DNA from: Bondarzewia mesenterica | Lineage: Eukaryota > Basidiomycota > Agaricomycetes > Russulales > Bondarzewiaceae | DNA length: 64,000 bases | Direction of reading: 5' to 3' | Assembly: GCA_004802705.1 (NCBI GenBank) | Contig: SGPL01000032.1 | Location: 50,075-114,074 of the forward strand | In this document: piece by piece, positions 38,609 through 50,946 of the stretch | How positions within the stretch are numbered: the first letter of the stretch is position 1 | Layout of the letters: every line of letters begins with the position of its first letter | Translations under genes and position numbers: made by a program | Notes under the pieces: generated by a model | Told to the model about the DNA's origin: nothing | The model's database searches: none | What the model saw: only the letters and a program-made list of their open reading frames with translations

Positions 38609-41600
38609 TCAAAAAAGGTCGACTGTAACCCGTCTGGGCGATATTACTGCGACGACCTTGCTCTCAAATCCTAATAGATCCCCACCCTCCGTAGCGACAA
38701 GATCAGACATCCCATCGATGTAAGATTTCCCCCCTAACAACTTTTCCAGATTTGTGGACACCAGTGCGAGTGCCTCTGTCTTGGAAATCCGCCCGGCTGA
38801 TTCCAAAGCAGCCTGTGGAGAAGTTTAGAGCGCTATCAGAAGGCGGTGATCGGGCTGTCCATTTTCTATACACGTACCCAAGCTGCGTCGAAACGAGCGT
38901 TAACAGCGCTAGAAGACTCAACCACACCAATCCCTACAGTGACGTTGTGCGCGAGGAGCAGAGAGATTCCGCTCTCTTTCGACAGTGGAGGGCCGGGAAG
39001 ACTGGACCGTTCGTGTTAACGCATTAAGTGAGCTCGAGAAAAACAAGGTTGAGCCTCACTCACACTCTTCGATGCTCCCACGCTGCAGGGAATGGACGCG
39101 GAGGGTTTAGGATTATCCCAACGCCTGCCTGTGCAATTTCCTTTGCTAGAAGATGTGCCTCCGTCGCTCCTGCAATAGTCATCTTCATTTTCGCCGTAAA
39201 CCTGTCTTCGACCTCGCCCTTAAGCAAGATCAACGAAGCAATAACATCAGCGCTATCCGCCTCTACTACGAGGGTCATATTTTCCTGCTCTCAGTCAGCT
39301 CCATTAGACACGAAAAAGGTATATCACGTTGAGAAAAATCACCTGAGAAATGTGAGACCACACAGTTTTATCGGTTGAAAGCAGCAAGCGGCGCAGTGCC
39401 GCAATCTGCGTGCTGACGCTCGGCACTCCAAAGTGGCGGACGGCGACGTGCAGCCCAGTGACCTCCTGTATGATAGCGCCCCTCTCGAGTTTATTGAACG
39501 CGCCTAGAGAAAAGGATGTCCCCAGCCCGCCTAGGAACTCTTTGTGGCTGGGGGCCGATATGGCCTGAGTAACACCAGCGCGGTAGGCAAGACTGGATGG
39601 CTTCTCAGCCACTGTACTCACGAAAAACAATAATAGTTAGAACTCACAGCTCGCTTCGCCCAGTGAATTGCAGGCCGTCCACTGCGCGCATGACAGTATC
39701 CTTACCAACGATATTCGGAACTGATCCAATCATCGTATCGTAAACATTTCCATCGCCCGTCGATGCCTCCTGAGTGATTTCTTGCAGTCCCAATGGGGCA
39801 CCATACGATAACAGCCCCGGAGTAATGGCCCCTTGGCGCAGGTCAACGACGTGCGCTCTGGTGACATCAAAGTCACCGATCAAACACTTGCTCTGCTCTC
39901 CGTAGCACGAAATCGACCCATTTTTGACAAGCACGATACCTGCTCTGCCACCTTGCGCAATGTACACCTCCGTGAGCCGACCCTCTACTGGCAAAATGAT
40001 AGTGCGAACGTTCTTGAAGAGCACGAGGTCTGTGTCCGCCTTGGTAGGAAGCAGAGGTGGCAAGCCGTCGTACTCCAGCGCCTTTGCAGCATCACGGTCA
40101 AAGTTGGGTGTCTTCGGGGAAGACTGGAACTCGACTGGCTTGTGTACGACGTAGGGTGCGGCGAGCTGTGGTATTCCATCAACAAAGACTTGACTGGGAG
40201 TTGCGCCCAGCGCCAAGGGATGGCTGTCCCAGATAGCAAGATCTAGAAGAAGCATGATGCGAATTCAACCTAAGTCTCCAAAACATTTTTTTGCATGGAC
40301 ACTGACCAGCATCCCAGCCTGGAGTGGAAATCCTGATCAACTTGACGAACTATAGAAACACATAGATTCTCAATACCTTTCTTGACATATCCGATGCGGT
40401 GGTCCATTCCTAACACCTGAGCTGCGTGGGTGGTAACGGCGGACAGCGCCACATGGCCGGCCAGACCATAGTAATGCGCTTGTTGCGCCTCGAAGAGAAG
40501 ATATCGCGAATTCGTGACAGGATGGTCACTCTGTCCGGTGATCAATGTCAGAGCGGAAGCGTGTCAGACGTGAAAACAAGAAGAAATGACCTTCATGACA
40601 ACCTTCAGACCGCTATCAGTCAGAATGCGTGGTGCAAGCTCGGAGCTTCTGTAGGCCTCGCGCTTGTACCTGCTCGAGGTTTTGGCAACAATCCAAGTTC
40701 ACACTGTTCGACGCCGCTCACCGTCCATGCGTAGCAAATAAAGCGACAGCGGGAGGGTGGGCTACAAACTTCGATTAGATGCTGAAATGGAAGAAGCATA
40801 CCATTAAATTACCGTAGGCCCTCTTAAGAACATCCGGGACGAGATAGGCCTCGCTCGCATGATGAACAGCGGCGATTGAGAATTTGAACTCGTTCGTAAT
40901 CTAAAAAGAGGTATCGTGAGCTCGTCACAATTTAAAGACCCCAGCAGCTGGGCACAAACCCTAATCAAGTCGTCGAAGTCAACGGCCTCATAACAATGCG
41001 CTTGAACCTGGAAAGCCGTCAAAAACTGTAGGATCCAAAAAGCAGTGAATACCCACTCGAACTCGTCCCCTGAGCACATCAACAAGGGCCTCCCACTGCA
41101 AGTCCTCGGGGAATTTGCCGAGATCTGCCCATTGTCCTGTTAGAGCCTTGCTACAATATGCATCTTGCTCTTCCTTGATCTGACGCGCCTTGTCGTAGCT
41201 ATGAATTCAGCCCTATGTCAAACATAATGTATAAAGACTGAGGCAGTGCACCAACGCCTGTCGGAAAGCCCAAAAAGTATCCATACGAGTATTACTGTAA
41301 ACACGGCCTGGAAAAGCTCTCAGAAATTATATCTGGGTGTAAAAATCATAGCGATATTTACTGGGGTTCTCTCCTGAAAATTAAAGGTGTAAGCTAAATC
41401 GATTTTGTTAAATTATCGCTGATCATCTCACCACACGCATGCCTTGAGAGAAAAGTGTCCGGTTGATATCAATTCACTATATCTGATAGACACAGTATAC
41501 TCACTTCATTTGACGCCATCTCAAATGGTCAGGAATATCAGCATCGGTCCCATTGAGATCGTACGGCGGTTCAAGTAACATAGACGTGGGTGACCTCTCC

Positions 41601-42448
41601 GCAGTTTTCCTCAATTTAATAGTGAACGCTTGTCCGCCTGTTTTCGTCCACGTAAGATTGAGCGAGCCCATCAGCTGGCACGGGAAAGCGACTCACCGAT
41701 CGCGTTGGCAGAGCCTGGCAGCACGAGCGCGGCGGTGACCCCACCGGCAACAGTGAGCGCGAACGCGTCGTCGTGAGTGTTAAGCGCGTCGAGCGATCTC
41801 AGCCAGGGTAAGATAGGCCCTCCGTGAGAGTTCCAATCCGCAGAACCTTTCAGAGCAGGACTGGAATAAACCCCAAGGTGCGAATGCACGTCGATGATCC
41901 TAACAACACCTTTCCCATCAGCACTGTCCCCTCACAAGTCAGAGTGCGCATAAAATATTGACGAACCCGGGAGACACCCAAGCACCATTAACGTCGAGCG
42001 TAGTGACGGCCCCCGCATCATATTCCGCAAGCAGTCCAGGATCGACCTCACCGACCGCCCTGATCATCCCACGATCCATAAACACATCCCCACGGATGAC
42101 CTCGAGTCCATCCACCCGACCCGTCCACACCGTCGCATTTCGAATTAGCGTCGGCCTAGTCCCAGGCACAAACCTGTCCGACGCCTTGCGCGCGTGGAAG
42201 TTGGGCGGTGGGCCAGGTAGCAGGTCGAGCTTCCTGCACTTGTCGATAATCCGGGATGCGTTAATAGGGACATACGCGCTGTGTACGGGGTCTTTGAGGA
42301 GGAAAACGCGAGCGCAGAGCGCGTAGAACGCGAGAAGCGAGAGGCAGAACCAGAAGAAGCGCAATTTCGGGGATGCGCGGGAGCCAGTGGGCGCGATGGA
42401 GTACGGGAGACTTCGTGTTGGTGTGTATGCTATGGGTAGTTTGTCCAT
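38609..42448 (-). CDS. Membrane-anchored amidohydrolase (CE9-type annotation)
   Basis: Metal-dependent hydrolase of the amidohydrolase superfamily; substrate unknown, although fungal relatives are often labelled carbohydrate esterase family 9. The start at 42448 gives MDKLPIAYTPTRSLPYS, then a single transmembrane segment LRFFWFCLSLLAFYALCARV, so the catalytic part probably faces the secretory lumen. Later blocks are TLIRNATVWTGRVDGLEVIR, VNGAWVSPGF, IIDVHSHLGVYSSP with the metal-binding HxH, TVAGGVTAALVLPGSANAIG, GQAFTIKLRKTAERSP, IPDHLRWRQMK, TVWSHISQ, GVGIILNPPRPFP, LLLAHNVTVGIGV, ISKTEALALVSTNLEKLLG and the last exon ending VTVDLF at 38609. Many small exons, about 900 residues. A C-terminal block (FKNVRTIILPVEGRLTEVYI) looks like a second urease-type composite domain. 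Confidence 0.8.
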
Positions 42449-43196
42449 GGTGGGCAAAACTCACAGCCTGCACAGTGCACAAAGAGTAGTTAGACTGAGA
42501 TCTCGACGATAACCTTCTGTCACAGATTGCCCATGAGAAGCCATGAGGTCTGCGAAAGGTACCACATTGCCCCATCTCACGCCTCGGAGAGCCGACATTC
42601 GTTATCAAGGGCCTGCTGATGACGATAAACTTGGTTTACCCGGCTGCAATGTAGTTTGTTATAGGTACAGTTGTAAAATAGATCAGGATAGATCCATACC
42701 GGTCTCATCGTCGAGTCGCCTAGCGTGAAGTCAGGTGAGGCCAGTACCAATCGATGCTTCAAGCCAACTTCAAGCAAAGGCAAAGGAGCTCGATAGAAGG
42801 ATCGGATGCCATCGTAGTCACACTCAGCGACTCTGGTGACGGCAAATAATCCCAGACCAGGCCAACAAACATCGCCGTCCCTCATTTTCCCTCCATTGAG
42901 TCGAATGGTCAGACTACTTTTATGCTGTACGACAGGCTGCACGCTTTGAGCGATGTAAAGTACGTGGACAAAGACAGCGTCGTTTGTATCCTCTAAGTAT
43001 CATATATAACATACATACAATTGCATTATGTTCTTCCGACACGCCGCCAATAGTTTCATCCAAGTGAAAATAATATAGCTACAGAAAGCGTGACAAGGCT
43101 CAAACAAAACGGCCGCAGTGCTAGCATCTAATTATACGTTCCCTTGTTGAGATCATCCCCAAAACGCACTGCACACGTCCACCCGAAAAACCAAAC
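42449..43196. other. Intergenic region
   Basis: Leader and promoter of the amidohydrolase gene plus the 3' side of the PEP carboxykinase gene. A minus-strand frame at 42577-42942 (containing GKMRDGDVCWPGLGLFAVTR) has no recognised domain and I do not call it a gene. Confidence 0.35.
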
Positions 43197-45428
43197 TCAA
43201 ATGATGGGACCCGCCAACCTCACCTTCTCGCCAACATCCTCCTCGTAGTGCTTGAACGCCTTCTGGAACATACCAGCGAGCTTCCTCACCTCGCGATCCA
43301 AAGCGCCACGATCGGGCCACGCGTGTTCGGGGTTGAGCAGCTCTCGCGGCACGCCCTCGAGCGCGGTTGGGATCTGGAGATTGAATGTGCCGAAGTTCTC
43401 GTACGACGCCTTAGCGAGCTCTCCAGAGTGCACAGCGTCGACGATGCGACGGGTGTACTTGAGCGGGCAACGCTTGCCCGTGCCGAACTTGCCCCCGGTC
43501 CAGCCGGTGTTGATGAGCCAGCAGTCGACGTTATGCTTGGCCATGCGCTCAGCAAGCATCGTGGCATAGCGGCCAGGCTGTGAGGAATGGTAAGTACGGC
43601 GGAATAAGAAAAAGAAAGAGCACACGCACGTGAAGAACAATGAAGGGTGCACTGTAGCAAGTCGAGAAAGTGGGGATGGGCTCAAGAACACCATCTTCCG
43701 TGCCGGGTGTTTTCCTACGAATGCGATACTTCATCAGTGGCCATCCTCGAGATAGAGGTAGCGGACTACTCACGAAGTGTAACCAGCAAGGAAGTGGTAG
43801 CTTGCCTGTTCAGGCGTAAGCTTGCTCACGGGCGGCAACACACCAAAGGCATCGCAGGTGAGCATGATGATGTTGCTCGGCTGACGGTCAACCGAGCAAG
43901 GGATCTGTGCATTCGGGATGTACTCGATCGGGTACGCGCAACGCGTGTTCTCCGTGATGCTGACATCGTCATAGTCGGGCACACGAGACACAGGGTTGTA
44001 CACGACATTCTCGAGGATGCTGCCGAAGCGGACAGCGTTGAAGATCTCGGGCTCTTTCTCGGCCGAGAGATTGATGCACTTGGCGTAGCAACCACCCTCG
44101 ATGTTGAATACTCCCGTGTCGGACCAGACGTGCTCGTCATCACCGATGAGGAGGCGGCGGGGGTCAGCGGAAAGCGTTGTCTTGCCGGTACCAGAAAGGC
44201 CGAAGAAGAGGGTAACATCGCCTTTCTCCATGCCGACATTGGCGGACGAGTGCAAAGACAGTGTGTTGAACTTAACGGGCTGGAGGTAGTGCTGTGCGGA
44301 CAAATAGGTCAGATTCCGATTATTGGGACATGCTGCAATTCGGGACATACCATCACGGAGAAAACACCCTTCTTCATCTCACCAGCATACTCCGTGCCGA
44401 GAATGACCATCTCCATGCGCTTAAAGTTAATCTCAACAGACGTCGTAGAGCTCATGCCCTTGGTGAAGCGATTGGCGGGGAACTGGCCCGCATTGTAAAT
44501 GATGAAGTCGGGCTCGCCAAAGTTGGCAAGCTCCTCCTCCGTCGGACGGATGAGCATGTTATTCTAGAAACAAAAACAGCACGAATGAGTACGAATGTCC
44601 CAAATAGGAAACTGTCGATCATGGGGAACCGGAAGGATGAAAGTTTTAGGGGAACGTGACGTACCATGAACAGGGCGTGGTATGCCCGCGCGCAGATGAC
44701 CCGGACCTTAATGCGGTACTTCGGGTCCCACTAACACGCGAAGGGTCAGCTCATGAACAGGGGCGAGCGGCATCGCACCAGGGGGACTCCAAAGTCTCTT
44801 ACTGCGATGGCACGGAGCTCGCTCTAGTAAGACAAGAAAAGCTCACGCCTGCGTAACCGTCAAAGACATAAACATTGTCGCGCGTGTTCAAGTAGTCGAT
44901 GGCACGCTCGCGGTTGATCTCGAAAGTGTCTAAATATAGGCAAAGAATGGAGGTCAATTCGAGGATCACGGAGAAGGGGGTTGTAAAGAAAAAATGGGGT
45001 AAACAACTCACGCTCGTCCATCTTGATGTTCACACTGCCCCACCAGATCTCATTCTTGCTCGTCTCCTCATAAACGATACGCTTGTCCTTGGGAGAGCGA
45101 CCGGTCTTCTTGCCGGAGAAGTTGATGAGGGCCCCTGAGGAGGAAATGATGGCACCCTCGTTGCGAATGGCATCTTCGTAGAGGAGAGCAACGGGTGCGT
45201 TGCGTTTGAGGGTGATCTTGTCCATGTCGAAACCGGCCTGAGAGAAGTACTCGAGGTCACGGCCGATCACTGCAAGCAAGGATTAGGAGAGTGAGCAACA
45301 GTGTATACACGTAACTTAGGCGGATGCAAAAACTTACGGTTGGACAAGTCCTCGTTGTCAGCCATCTGCGCGTAGTTCTTGTGGAGGATGTGTGGGGTAA
45401 CATAGGGGGTCATTTGAGGGAACACCAT
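43197..45428 (-). CDS. PCK1: Phosphoenolpyruvate carboxykinase (ATP)
   Basis: Converts oxaloacetate and ATP to phosphoenolpyruvate, the committed gluconeogenic step; cytosolic. The start at 45428 gives [20 protein letters not shown]. Following blocks: [104 protein letters not shown], the nucleotide loop [18 protein letters not shown], the metal-binding [71 protein letters not shown] and the tail KVRLAGPII with the stop at 43197. This is the ATP-type family found in fungi and plants. No frame breaks. Just before the ATG the frame reads LHKFT back to a good acceptor, and a donor near 45626 suggests a 5'UTR intron. Confidence 0.96.
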
Positions 45429-45735
45429 CGTGAATTTATGTAACTGAAAGTAGATGGAGGGTGCAAAGTATGAGCAAGAGCAGGTTTACTTTTTCAGAGA
45501 AAATAGTTCCAACGCTTGGTCGAAAGGGTCAAGGCGGTGTGATGCGGGGTAGATCCGATGATGAAGACGGAACACCCAATGCAACACCCAATCTCCAAGC
45601 GTGACAGATTACCACGAACTCACCTTTGGATTAACTCGTGAAGGAGACGGGCGGGTGAAGGCAGAGGATTGGGTAGGATGAAAGGAGGGGGTGAAGCGTA
45701 GGAAAAAGGAAAGGAAACTGGGGCGAGTTATATGG
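45429..45735 (-). promoter_or_regulatory. PCK1 leader with 5'UTR intron and TATA-like box
   Basis: On the minus strand, an exon ending CCAAAG followed by GTGAGT near 45626 pairs with an acceptor TTTCAG near 45444. No ATG occurs in the presumed first exon. A TATA-like CATATAAC lies near 45727-45734, at a sensible distance from the start of that leader. Confidence 0.5.
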
Positions 45736-47236
45736 CGCAGCCACTCCATACAATTTCCAAATTCGTCCTATGTTGTCGCACTGCAAAAATCACGAGTTTA
45801 ATCCCGAATCTGCCCGGCGTCGAAGCGGGACACCGCGAACGGACCGATTCCGCCAATGGCTCGTCGAGCCCGTGCGGTTTGTGTTGGAAGGAGAACGACG
45901 AAGAGCCTTCTGCTGCGTCTTCCAGCTTGATGCATCCTGGCCACATACGAACCCACACGGCAGAGACCGACTCCTTTTCTGGGTGCGTTAAAGTATGCAC
46001 GTGGGTCACACTCTGGTCACCCTTGGGTCACCCCCCTACTTTGTCTTTCAGAATCCGCCGAGGTTTGAAGCCGATCTTTCATATCCAGTATCACTCCAAT
46101 CTATCAGTGTGTCGTAGGACTCAAGCGGCTAGATGACAACGATGAGTCTCACGCAAGCGCTGCTGACCTATAAGAAGCTCGTGAGTGGTTAAACAGGTGC
46201 GTCGTATCAAGGGCGGTCTGGGATGTCCTAGTGCGAGACATCTATACTCCGGGGAGCTTGGATTTGGACGAATACCTCGGTTAGACTCGGGATGGAGGGA
46301 TATACGCCGTTGATTGGGTGGGATCGATCACGATGCGACGAAGGTGGAGGTTATTTCCTGCCATGGGCGTCCCTGCACTCATTGATAATTCCGAGACGAC
46401 GGTAAAGATGGCCTATCAACACGTCTTATTTCGGCGGTACCTTTGTGCACCAGTGCCAATGTTCAGCTTCTCGCTGCGAATAGCACACCTAGACGGCTCG
46501 AGATGCTACATGCTAAGAGAATGACAACTCTCGGACCTTGCTTGTTTTTCCGTACACTACTCCGATGGGCCTCCGCGTCTCGCAGTGGATTCTCTTTAGT
46601 GTGGTCACATTCTCATCCAGAGGACATCGTCTTTCCCCCCACAGAGATCTACTCCCTGGACGAAGATATTCTGGCGACGAATAGTGGACCCGCTTATTGG
46701 CTGTTAGTTTGGCCGGTAAGATCTTCTCGCTGTATTCACATGTGCTTTGTTGGTAGTGTGACATTAAATCTGCTTTGTCGTTGTTGTAGTGGGGCTGATC
46801 ACATCCAGTCGTCTCGTAGGTTGTGTAGTCTCGCGTAGTCTATCCCTTCGATTTTTCGATTGGTTGGTTTGGTAACGACGCTCGCGATCGAGCACCAATT
46901 CATCCCCCACTTCGCCAGCCTCTTGCATAGCTACTGGACCTACATCGCCACGTTCATACACCTAGAACGCCCGTAAAGTTGAGTCCATTTTACTCCCAGA
47001 ACGTATACCGGTCATCCAGGCCTGGTTGTCAGTCGTCCACCTGACACGGAAGATTACGGCTCCCCGTGTATGTTACTTACACTTGATATCTTTTCACGCA
47101 CTACAAATTGATACATGCATCAACGCCAAAGGTATATCTACTTTCCCTCAGTCGTCGACGTCCGCTTGAATATTTAACACCCCACCTCCCCACTTCTGAA
47201 ACTCTCAAGCAGCTCAACCGCTCCTGTGTCAAAGTT
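45736..47236. other. Intergenic region
   Basis: About 1.5 kb without an assignable gene between the divergent PCK1 (-) and acetyltransferase (+) genes. Open frames on the plus strand at 45732-46136 and 46443-46838 have no domain and look like chance frames. Confidence 0.4.
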
Positions 47237-47929
47237 ATGTCCAGTCCTTCCTCTCCTCTCTATTCACCCGTGTCGTTGGATGGGGACTTCACCATCCGAC
47301 ACCTCTCCTCCGCTGATATTCCTCGAGTCCGAGAGCTGCATGTAAGTGAACTTTCAACGGATTTGCTTTAAAAATCAACGGGTCTGCCATAGAGCGCTCT
47401 CTTCCCTCTTCCCCTCCCCACCTCCTTCTTTCAACAACTCCTCGTGCACGACACCCGCCTCTGCCTTGTCGCAGTCCCCACTACTTCCAACATCCCAGTC
47501 GCCTTCATCTCTGCCGCGCTCCATGTTACCACGAACGACCTAACAATTTCCGGCGCTAAAAGCGCCCCTCTCGAAATCCACATCCTCACTCTCGGCGTTG
47601 CACCCGAGTACAGGCGGCAACACCTCGCCACACGCCTCTTAAACTCCGCCATCCGCACCCTGCGCGCACAAGCGTCGCTATCCACACACCTTCCGTCCAC
47701 TTTCGCCAAGTCCCACCCCTATATCCGCCCCCCAACCGGCTCCGAGGACAGCGACGTCGAATCCGAAGGGGAAGATACTGCTATCACCGCGCACTTGCCC
47801 GTGAATGATGCCCCGGCCCGCGCGTTCTGGAAACACGTCGGCTTGGAGGAGGAGAGTACCGCTGGGGAGCCGCCCCGGATCAGTGGTTGGAGAGAGCTGG
47901 TGAGAATGGGCGGTCACATTTCCGTGTGA
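47237..47929 (+). CDS. GNAT-family N-acetyltransferase
   Basis: Acetyl-CoA-dependent transferase, resembling Naa50/Naa60-type N-terminal acetyltransferases. Two exons, 47237-47341 and 47393-47929, give 213 aa: FTIRHLSSADIPRVRELH, then SALFPLPLPTSFFQQLLVHD, RLCLVAVPTTSNIPVAFISA, and EIHILTLGVAPEYRRQHLAT, which contains the acetyl-CoA-binding pattern (R/Q-x-x-G/A): here YRRQHLA, with Ala where Gly is common. The acidic insert EDSDVESEGEDTAI precedes the final strand NDAPARAFWKHVGL. Substrate specificity cannot be inferred. Confidence 0.82.
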
Positions 47930-48679
47930 GTCTTCGATACAGGTGCGTGCACGATCGGGTGGTAAGTTGAGCAGGTGAGAAGGATCCGGCGCGGGTGTAG
48001 ATCGCCTGTACCAAGTGTAAGAACAAACCCAAGGACGCTTGGGTATGTAGGTCGAGACGATGTGCTCACTATGTATTATTTCGATGGTCAGATCCTCACC
48101 TCAGCTGTTGTACAAAATATATTAAAACTGGATACATGTCCAGTCGTTGCTGGATGCGTCGTGAGATTGGTGAAACGTAGTATCGGGGTACTAGTGATCT
48201 AAGCGAGCCGAGATCATTTAATGACGTAATCGGTTTCGGCAACTAAATTTAGTAAGTTAAATTACCGACTGTGCCTTTTATGTGCATGTGAATTTTGTTG
48301 GAAGATGGGAGTGGGGACGACTTTGACACTCAACCAAGTGCATTATGGCCTCTGAGTGAGAAAGAATACATTGTCGCAGGTGCTATGTCATCATAGAGGT
48401 TGGGTGCTACAAGAAGGCTAGGCAGACAGGTATCGAATCAAACCCCATCTTCCTTCTTCGGCTGGAATGAAATCGTAGTCTGAAGGAGTTCACTAGGAAA
48501 CCTTCGTCCCGCGCCCTTCAATTCCACCGAATTCCAATGCTGTTCTCCGTCTCCGTGTAGGTGGATATCGGGGTCGCACAAGAGGATGAAAATCCTATGA
48601 AACGCGCCAAAGTACAACATCGCACTGCCGGCGGGCGATGCTCATGAGTCCAAGCACACCAACCAAAGGAAAAGAGAGC
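47930..48679. other. Intergenic region
   Basis: Convergent 3' space between the acetyltransferase and the membrane protein gene. No supported gene was found. Confidence 0.45.
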
Positions 48680-49315
48680 TCAGGAAACCGAGAACAGCAC
48701 GCACACGAGAGTCCACCCGAGCCCCATCACCGCCGCGAACGAGCCTTCCTTGATCTTGCTTTTCTCCAAGGCCACCTTGACGAACGCCGTGGTCCCGAGT
48801 GCAGCCAGAATCAACCGCGTCGCTGTACCTACGAACAGACTCCACATGCGCTTCCTCCGCCCTGTGACGTCCTCCATCGGCCGGGCCTTCGCCCCGCCGT
48901 CCCATTCGCCCTGCATGCGCTCGTTCCACGCACTCACCAGATCCTGCTCGTCTTCGCGCGTGCCCCACGCCACGATGATGCTCAGCACGCTCATCAGGAT
49001 CGAGAGGCCGCAGAAGATGAGCACGAGCGAACGTCCGGGAAAGCCTCCGACCGCCGCATCGGACGTGACGGGGAACAGACGCGCGGAGGGAAAAATGCCG
49101 TCGAGAGCATCGGGCGAGGCGTCTGCGAGGGGCGTCGAGTTGGTGAACGAGGGTATGGAGGGCACGGCGGTCGAGTTTGTAAATGTGTGCGGGGAAGGGG
49201 TGTACGCGCCGTAGCCATCGACGGTGACGATGAGGAGCGGGATGCATAGAGCGATGCGGATGGGAATAACGACGGAGCAGCAGGCTGTACGGAGTCTGAG
49301 GACGCCAGGGGCCAT
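48680..49315 (-). CDS. Predicted four-pass membrane protein, unknown function
   Basis: A single-exon frame of 211 aa. Hydrophobic stretches: ACCSVVIPIRIALCIPLLIV near the N-terminus, SLVLIFCGLSILMSVLSIIV in the middle, LFVGTATRLILAALGTTAFV, and FAAVMGLGWTLVCVLFSV at the end. The loop after the first segment is Ser/Thr/Pro-rich with NST sequons, which suggests a lumenal or extracellular, glycosylated loop. A short cytosolic-looking loop contains TREDEQDLVSAWNERMQGEW. No known family. Competing antisense frames are GC-driven shadows; hydrophobic pattern favours this strand. Confidence 0.55.
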   Translation of the reverse strand: MAPGVLRLRTACCSVVIPIRIALCIPLLIVTVDGYGAYTPSPHTFTNSTAVPSIPSFTNSTPLADASPDALDGIFPSARLFPVTSDAAVGGFPGRSLVLIFCGLSILMSVLSIIVAWGTREDEQDLVSAWNERMQGEWDGGAKARPMEDVTGRRKRMWSLFVGTATRLILAALGTTAFVKVALEKSKIKEGSFAAVMGLGWTLVCVLFSVS

Positions 49316-49619
49316 GGCGGGTGTGTTGGATAGCTTGGAGGAAATAGTAAGTGGTGTAACAAGAACAAGTGGATGCTCAGACGGCTTGCAGTGTATGGGT
49401 CATTTACAGACATGGCCTGGCGTGACTAGTATCAACTGGGCGGACCGGCTGCTCTATTCGGATTACCAGTGTAAGTAACAGTGAACTCACAAACATCGAC
49501 GTGGAAGACCAGAAGTGTCTAAAACAGGTGAGAAGCGAGGAACTCCTACTTAACCGCCCCCATACGACATCGCCGGTGCACGGACGAGGGACCAAACCGA
49601 TGTCTAGTTCTAACACCGT

Positions 49620-50946
49620 TCACGGACCCACCCATTTCGCGACCACCTTGTGCGCCAGCGTTCTCTCCGGCTCATGGAAAAACAGTCCTACGAAATCGTG
49701 TGCTCCATCCGGCGCCTCGTGATACAACACCTGCCCCTCTCCATTTCCCTCCCCCATATCCTTCCCCATCTTCCTCACTAACTTACGAATCTGATCCGTG
49801 AACATCTCGGCCCCGCCCGCCACCACCAGTGTCCTCGGCCATCCCTTGAATGACGACTCCTCCGTATCTAGATCGTCGCACGCTGGCGAGATGTATCTGT
49901 TCTTGAGGCTCTCGGGCATGTAGAGCGGCCCCAGGAAAGCAATGCGCACGTATTCTGCTGCGGGGTGGTCGTACGGTAGGAGATAGTCCGAGTCGTAATG
50001 TTTGTACGGTGATCCGCCTGGAACCACGTCGGATCCGGACATGTCTGCCCAGGGGGAGAAGAGGAGGACCCCGCCCGGAGGGGGCGGCATACTAACAGTC
50101 ACGCCCTCAGAACCCTCCTTTGTATTCACCGTCGATGTCCAGCCCGCGCTCTCCACGAGATACCGAACGAGACCGAGTGCGAGATTCCCACCAGCCGAAT
50201 CCCCAGACGCGATGATATCTTCCGGCCGGAAGCCGACNTTCTCTACCAGGTACACATACCCCGCGAGTGCATCAACGAGTGCCGCAGGAAATGGGTTGCA
50301 CGGTGGGTCCGGGTGCGCCATCGACAGGCGGTACTCGATGGCAAACACGCGGTGCACAGGCGCACAGTGCTCCAGAAGCCCGCGCGCGATGTTTGCGATG
50401 GGGTCCTTCGGGCTCGCAGAAAGGCGGATATACCCGCCGCCGTGCAACACGTACACCACTTTCTCTCCGGGTTGCGGAGCTGCCCCGATGTACGTGTCCG
50501 TGTCCGTCTTGTCCATCCAGTACCCCGGGATGCTGATGGGCTCGACACGCGCCGTGGATGCCCAAGCGGCCATCTGTTTGGTCAGGAGGTGCGGGACCGG
50601 ATCAACCCATACGTGTTTGACATCGATGCATTCTGCGACGGTGAGGTGGTCTCCGAATTTTTGTATGTGACCGATTCTGTCGAACGCAGAAAAGCGCGTA
50701 TATGCGTGTACTTGCATGGCCTGGATGGCATTCTACAGGACACTGTACTCACCGAGTTGTCATCAAGGTCAGACGGCGCAACAGTTTGACCCCGACGATG
50801 CGGCTTAGGGACCAGCTCGGCCTCGAGCGACGCGATTTTGGGATGTTGGAAAGTATCCAGAATGGGATGCGGAATAGAACGGTAGTGATCAATTCATAGA
50901 TGAGGTAGATAGCCCTCAATGGCTGCTTGCGGAACGCGTGAACCAT
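49620..50946 (-). CDS. Alpha/beta hydrolase, HSL/steryl-deacetylase type
   Basis: Serine hydrolase of the hormone-sensitive lipase group. The oxyanion motif HGGGYIRL and the nucleophile elbow GDSAGGN are clear, followed by GGVLLFSPWADMSGSD, TLVVAGGAEMFTDQIRKLVR and the catalytic His in APDGAHDFVGLFF. An N-terminal membrane anchor is encoded upstream: MVHAFRKQPLRA, then IYLIYELITTVLFRIPFWIL (start 50946), typical of fungal members of this group. The anchor exon ends MTTR at a GTGAGT donor (about 50753), but no acceptor puts it in frame with VHAYTRFSAFDRIGH; a one-base error or different splicing is required. An undetermined base (N) at 50238 falls in the coding sequence. Substrate may be an acetylated sterol or other ester. 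Confidence 0.82.

Noticed and set aside
38609..42448. Split of the amidohydrolase into two tandem genes
   Set aside because: Conserved blocks run in family order with small introns between them and no internal start or stop region.
48638..49249. Long Arg/His-rich frames on both strands over the membrane protein gene
   Set aside because: They are GC-driven shadows. Only the 48680-49315 minus frame has a regular pattern of membrane segments and glycosylation sequons.
50002..50670. 222-codon plus-strand frame over the hydrolase
   Set aside because: Antisense to clear HGGG and GDSAGG motifs, so not a gene.
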